A DNA stretch of 14,569 nt from Oscillospiraceae bacterium (lineage in GTDB: Bacteria > Bacillota > Clostridia > Oscillospirales > Acutalibacteraceae): NCBI GenBank assembly GCA_028706415.1, contig JAQWBK010000035.1, forward strand, positions 1 to 14,569, written 5' to 3'. The notes under the pieces were generated by a model. It did no database searches. It saw nothing but the letters and a program-made list of their open reading frames with translations, and had not been told where the DNA came from. Positions 13,751-14,569 of this stretch are shown piece after piece (within the stretch, counting starts at the first letter, position 1; each line of letters starts with the position of its first letter). The position numbers and the translations under genes are program-made.

Positions 13751-14437
13751 TTGCAAGCGGTTGGATATGCTTTGCTTGTGCTGTTTTTCGTAATTGGAGT
13801 TGTGAAAACCTGCGGAAGCTTTGCAGAGATTAAAAAACCGGAACATGCATTAAAGCTATTTATAAGATTTGTTCTGGCAAAATCGGTAATTACCTATGGG
13901 CTTGAGCTGATGATGGCTTTATTTAATATTGTTCAAGGTATGATCTCCACTATAATGAATGCCGCAGGCTTTGGTAGCGCACAGCAAACAACATTGCCTG
14001 ATACGATTGTTACAGCAATAAATGACTGCGGATTTTTCGAGAGTATTCCACTTTGGGCCGTAACCTTGATTGGTAGTTTATTTATAACGGTGCTTTCATT
14101 TATTATGATAATGAGCGTATACGGACGCTTTTTCAAGTTATATCTTTACACAGCAATTGCACCAATACCATTATCATCATTTGCGGGAGAACCAAGCCAG
14201 AGTGTTGGCAAGAGCTTTTTGAAAAGCTATGCGGCAGTGTGCCTTGAAGGTGCAATTATTGTACTTGCTTGTGTTATTTTCTCAGTATTCGCATCAAGTC
14301 CACCCGCTGTTGACCCCGCAGCAAGTGCGGTAACTATGGTTTGGACGTATGTTGGAGAACTAATTTTCAATATGCTCGTGCTCGTTGGTGCGGTGAAAAT
14401 GGCTGACCGTGTTGTGCGTGAAATGATATCTGGATAA
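13751..14437 (+). CDS. VirB6/TrbL-like conjugation membrane protein, 5' end lost or non-standard
   Basis: From the only in-frame canonical start (TTG 13751, without a ribosome binding site) there are 228 residues with about six hydrophobic helices. The features are those of the clostridial VirB6/TrbL-like family: GYALLVLFFVIGVVKTCGSF, KKPEHALKLFIRF, YGLELMMALFNIVQG, and LYLYTAIAPIPLSSFAGEPS, the hallmark segment near the fourth helix. In type IV secretion such proteins form the inner-membrane channel. The same frame is open back to 13640 and reads NDKLSEIWQLLTQSPETFKG then GTIWNVVVDIHGA, which I take as genuine coding sequence of the family, but a TGA (13637-13639) precedes it and no ATG, GTG or TTG occurs in between. 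The gene therefore appears to have lost its beginning. It is + strand, opposite to the cargo block. Confidence 0.78.
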   Translation: MQAVGYALLVLFFVIGVVKTCGSFAEIKKPEHALKLFIRFVLAKSVITYGLELMMALFNIVQGMISTIMNAAGFGSAQQTTLPDTIVTAINDCGFFESIPLWAVTLIGSLFITVLSFIMIMSVYGRFFKLYLYTAIAPIPLSSFAGEPSQSVGKSFLKSYAAVCLEGAIIVLACVIFSVFASSPPAVDPAASAVTMVWTYVGELIFNMLVLVGAVKMADRVVREMISG

Positions 14438-14467
14438 CTTTAGTGTAAATAACGTTCGGAGACATAA

Positions 14468-14569
14468 ATGCTTTAAAATATGCGCTGTTTATTGATTTGT
14501 ATCGTCCTTTACACTTTTCTTGTGTCTGTTCCGGCGACTTTGGTTCGTGAAATTATCCTTTATTACTTT
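14468..14569 (+). pseudogene. Start of the next conjugation-side ORF, third codon TAA; runs off the window
   Basis: GGAG (14458-14461) lies 6 nt before ATG 14468, but the frame reads ATG CTT TAA. From a second in-frame ATG at 14480 the frame stays open to the window end (MRCLLICIVLYTFLVSVPAT then LVREIILYYF), a hydrophobic signal-peptide-like start. The good ribosome binding site fits the first ATG, suggesting a nonsense mutation, although translation from 14480 is possible. The family is not recognisable from 30 residues. Confidence 0.35.

Noticed and set aside
14442..14515. Inverted 8-mers AGTGTAAA / TTTACACT
   Set aside because: They are AT-rich, 58 nt apart, not at a gene boundary of clear meaning, and are expected by chance.
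1..14569. CRISPR arrays, tRNA or rRNA genes, insertion-sequence transposases
   Set aside because: No regularly spaced repeats, no tRNA-like cloverleaf and no transposase were seen on either strand by eye.

Overview
The window looks like part of an integrative, conjugative or mobilizable element from a low-to-mid GC Firmicute, probably a gut-type clostridium. The indications are strong AGGAGG-type ribosome binding sites, a large serine recombinase with a DUF4368-type tail, a DUF3847 protein next to a MobA/MobL relaxase, a sortase-anchored surface protein, and a VirB6/TrbL-like conjugation protein of the clostridial type. No species can be named from the sequence alone.

Left (1-2321, + strand): a mobilization module. 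It holds the C-terminal end of a serine recombinase, a strong terminator, a small DUF3847 protein (likely a relaxosome accessory), a compact region that reads as an RSF1010-like origin of transfer (hairpin plus nick consensus on the - strand, about 883-914), and a complete MobA/MobL (MobQ-class) relaxase. Positions 2322-2766 carry no convincing intact gene. They hold a terminator for the - strand and a probable remnant of a - strand gene.

Middle (2767-13076, - strand, read right to left): a cargo block in two transcription units. Unit 1 is a sigma-70/ECF-type factor, a two-TM protein, a seven-TM protein and a PrsW-family intramembrane protease. All four overlap by 4-17 nt, and a perfect hairpin plus T-tract ends the unit. 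Unit 2 is a second two-TM protein, recognisably a paralogue of the one beside the sigma factor, followed 34 nt later by a 2556-residue secreted protein. The giant protein has an N-terminal dockerin-like module, three InlB-type repeats, a large unassigned beta-rich core, a possible PLAT-like domain, a cohesin-like domain, Ig-like repeats and a C-terminal PKTG sorting signal. PrsW proteases in Bacillus and Clostridioides cleave anti-sigma factors, so the simplest reading is a regulated surface-display system: a signal leads PrsW to cleave a small TM anti-sigma, releasing the sigma factor, which may drive the giant surface protein. This is inference.

Right (13077-14569): an AT-rich intergenic stretch with two good sigma-A promoters facing the sigma operon, a small disrupted ORF, an 11-bp direct repeat, and a VirB6/TrbL-like gene whose coding similarity runs upstream into a stop without any normal start codon. 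A further ORF starts just before the window ends and has a stop at its third codon. The right flank therefore looks like a truncated or decaying conjugation module, possibly the site where the cargo or element joined it.
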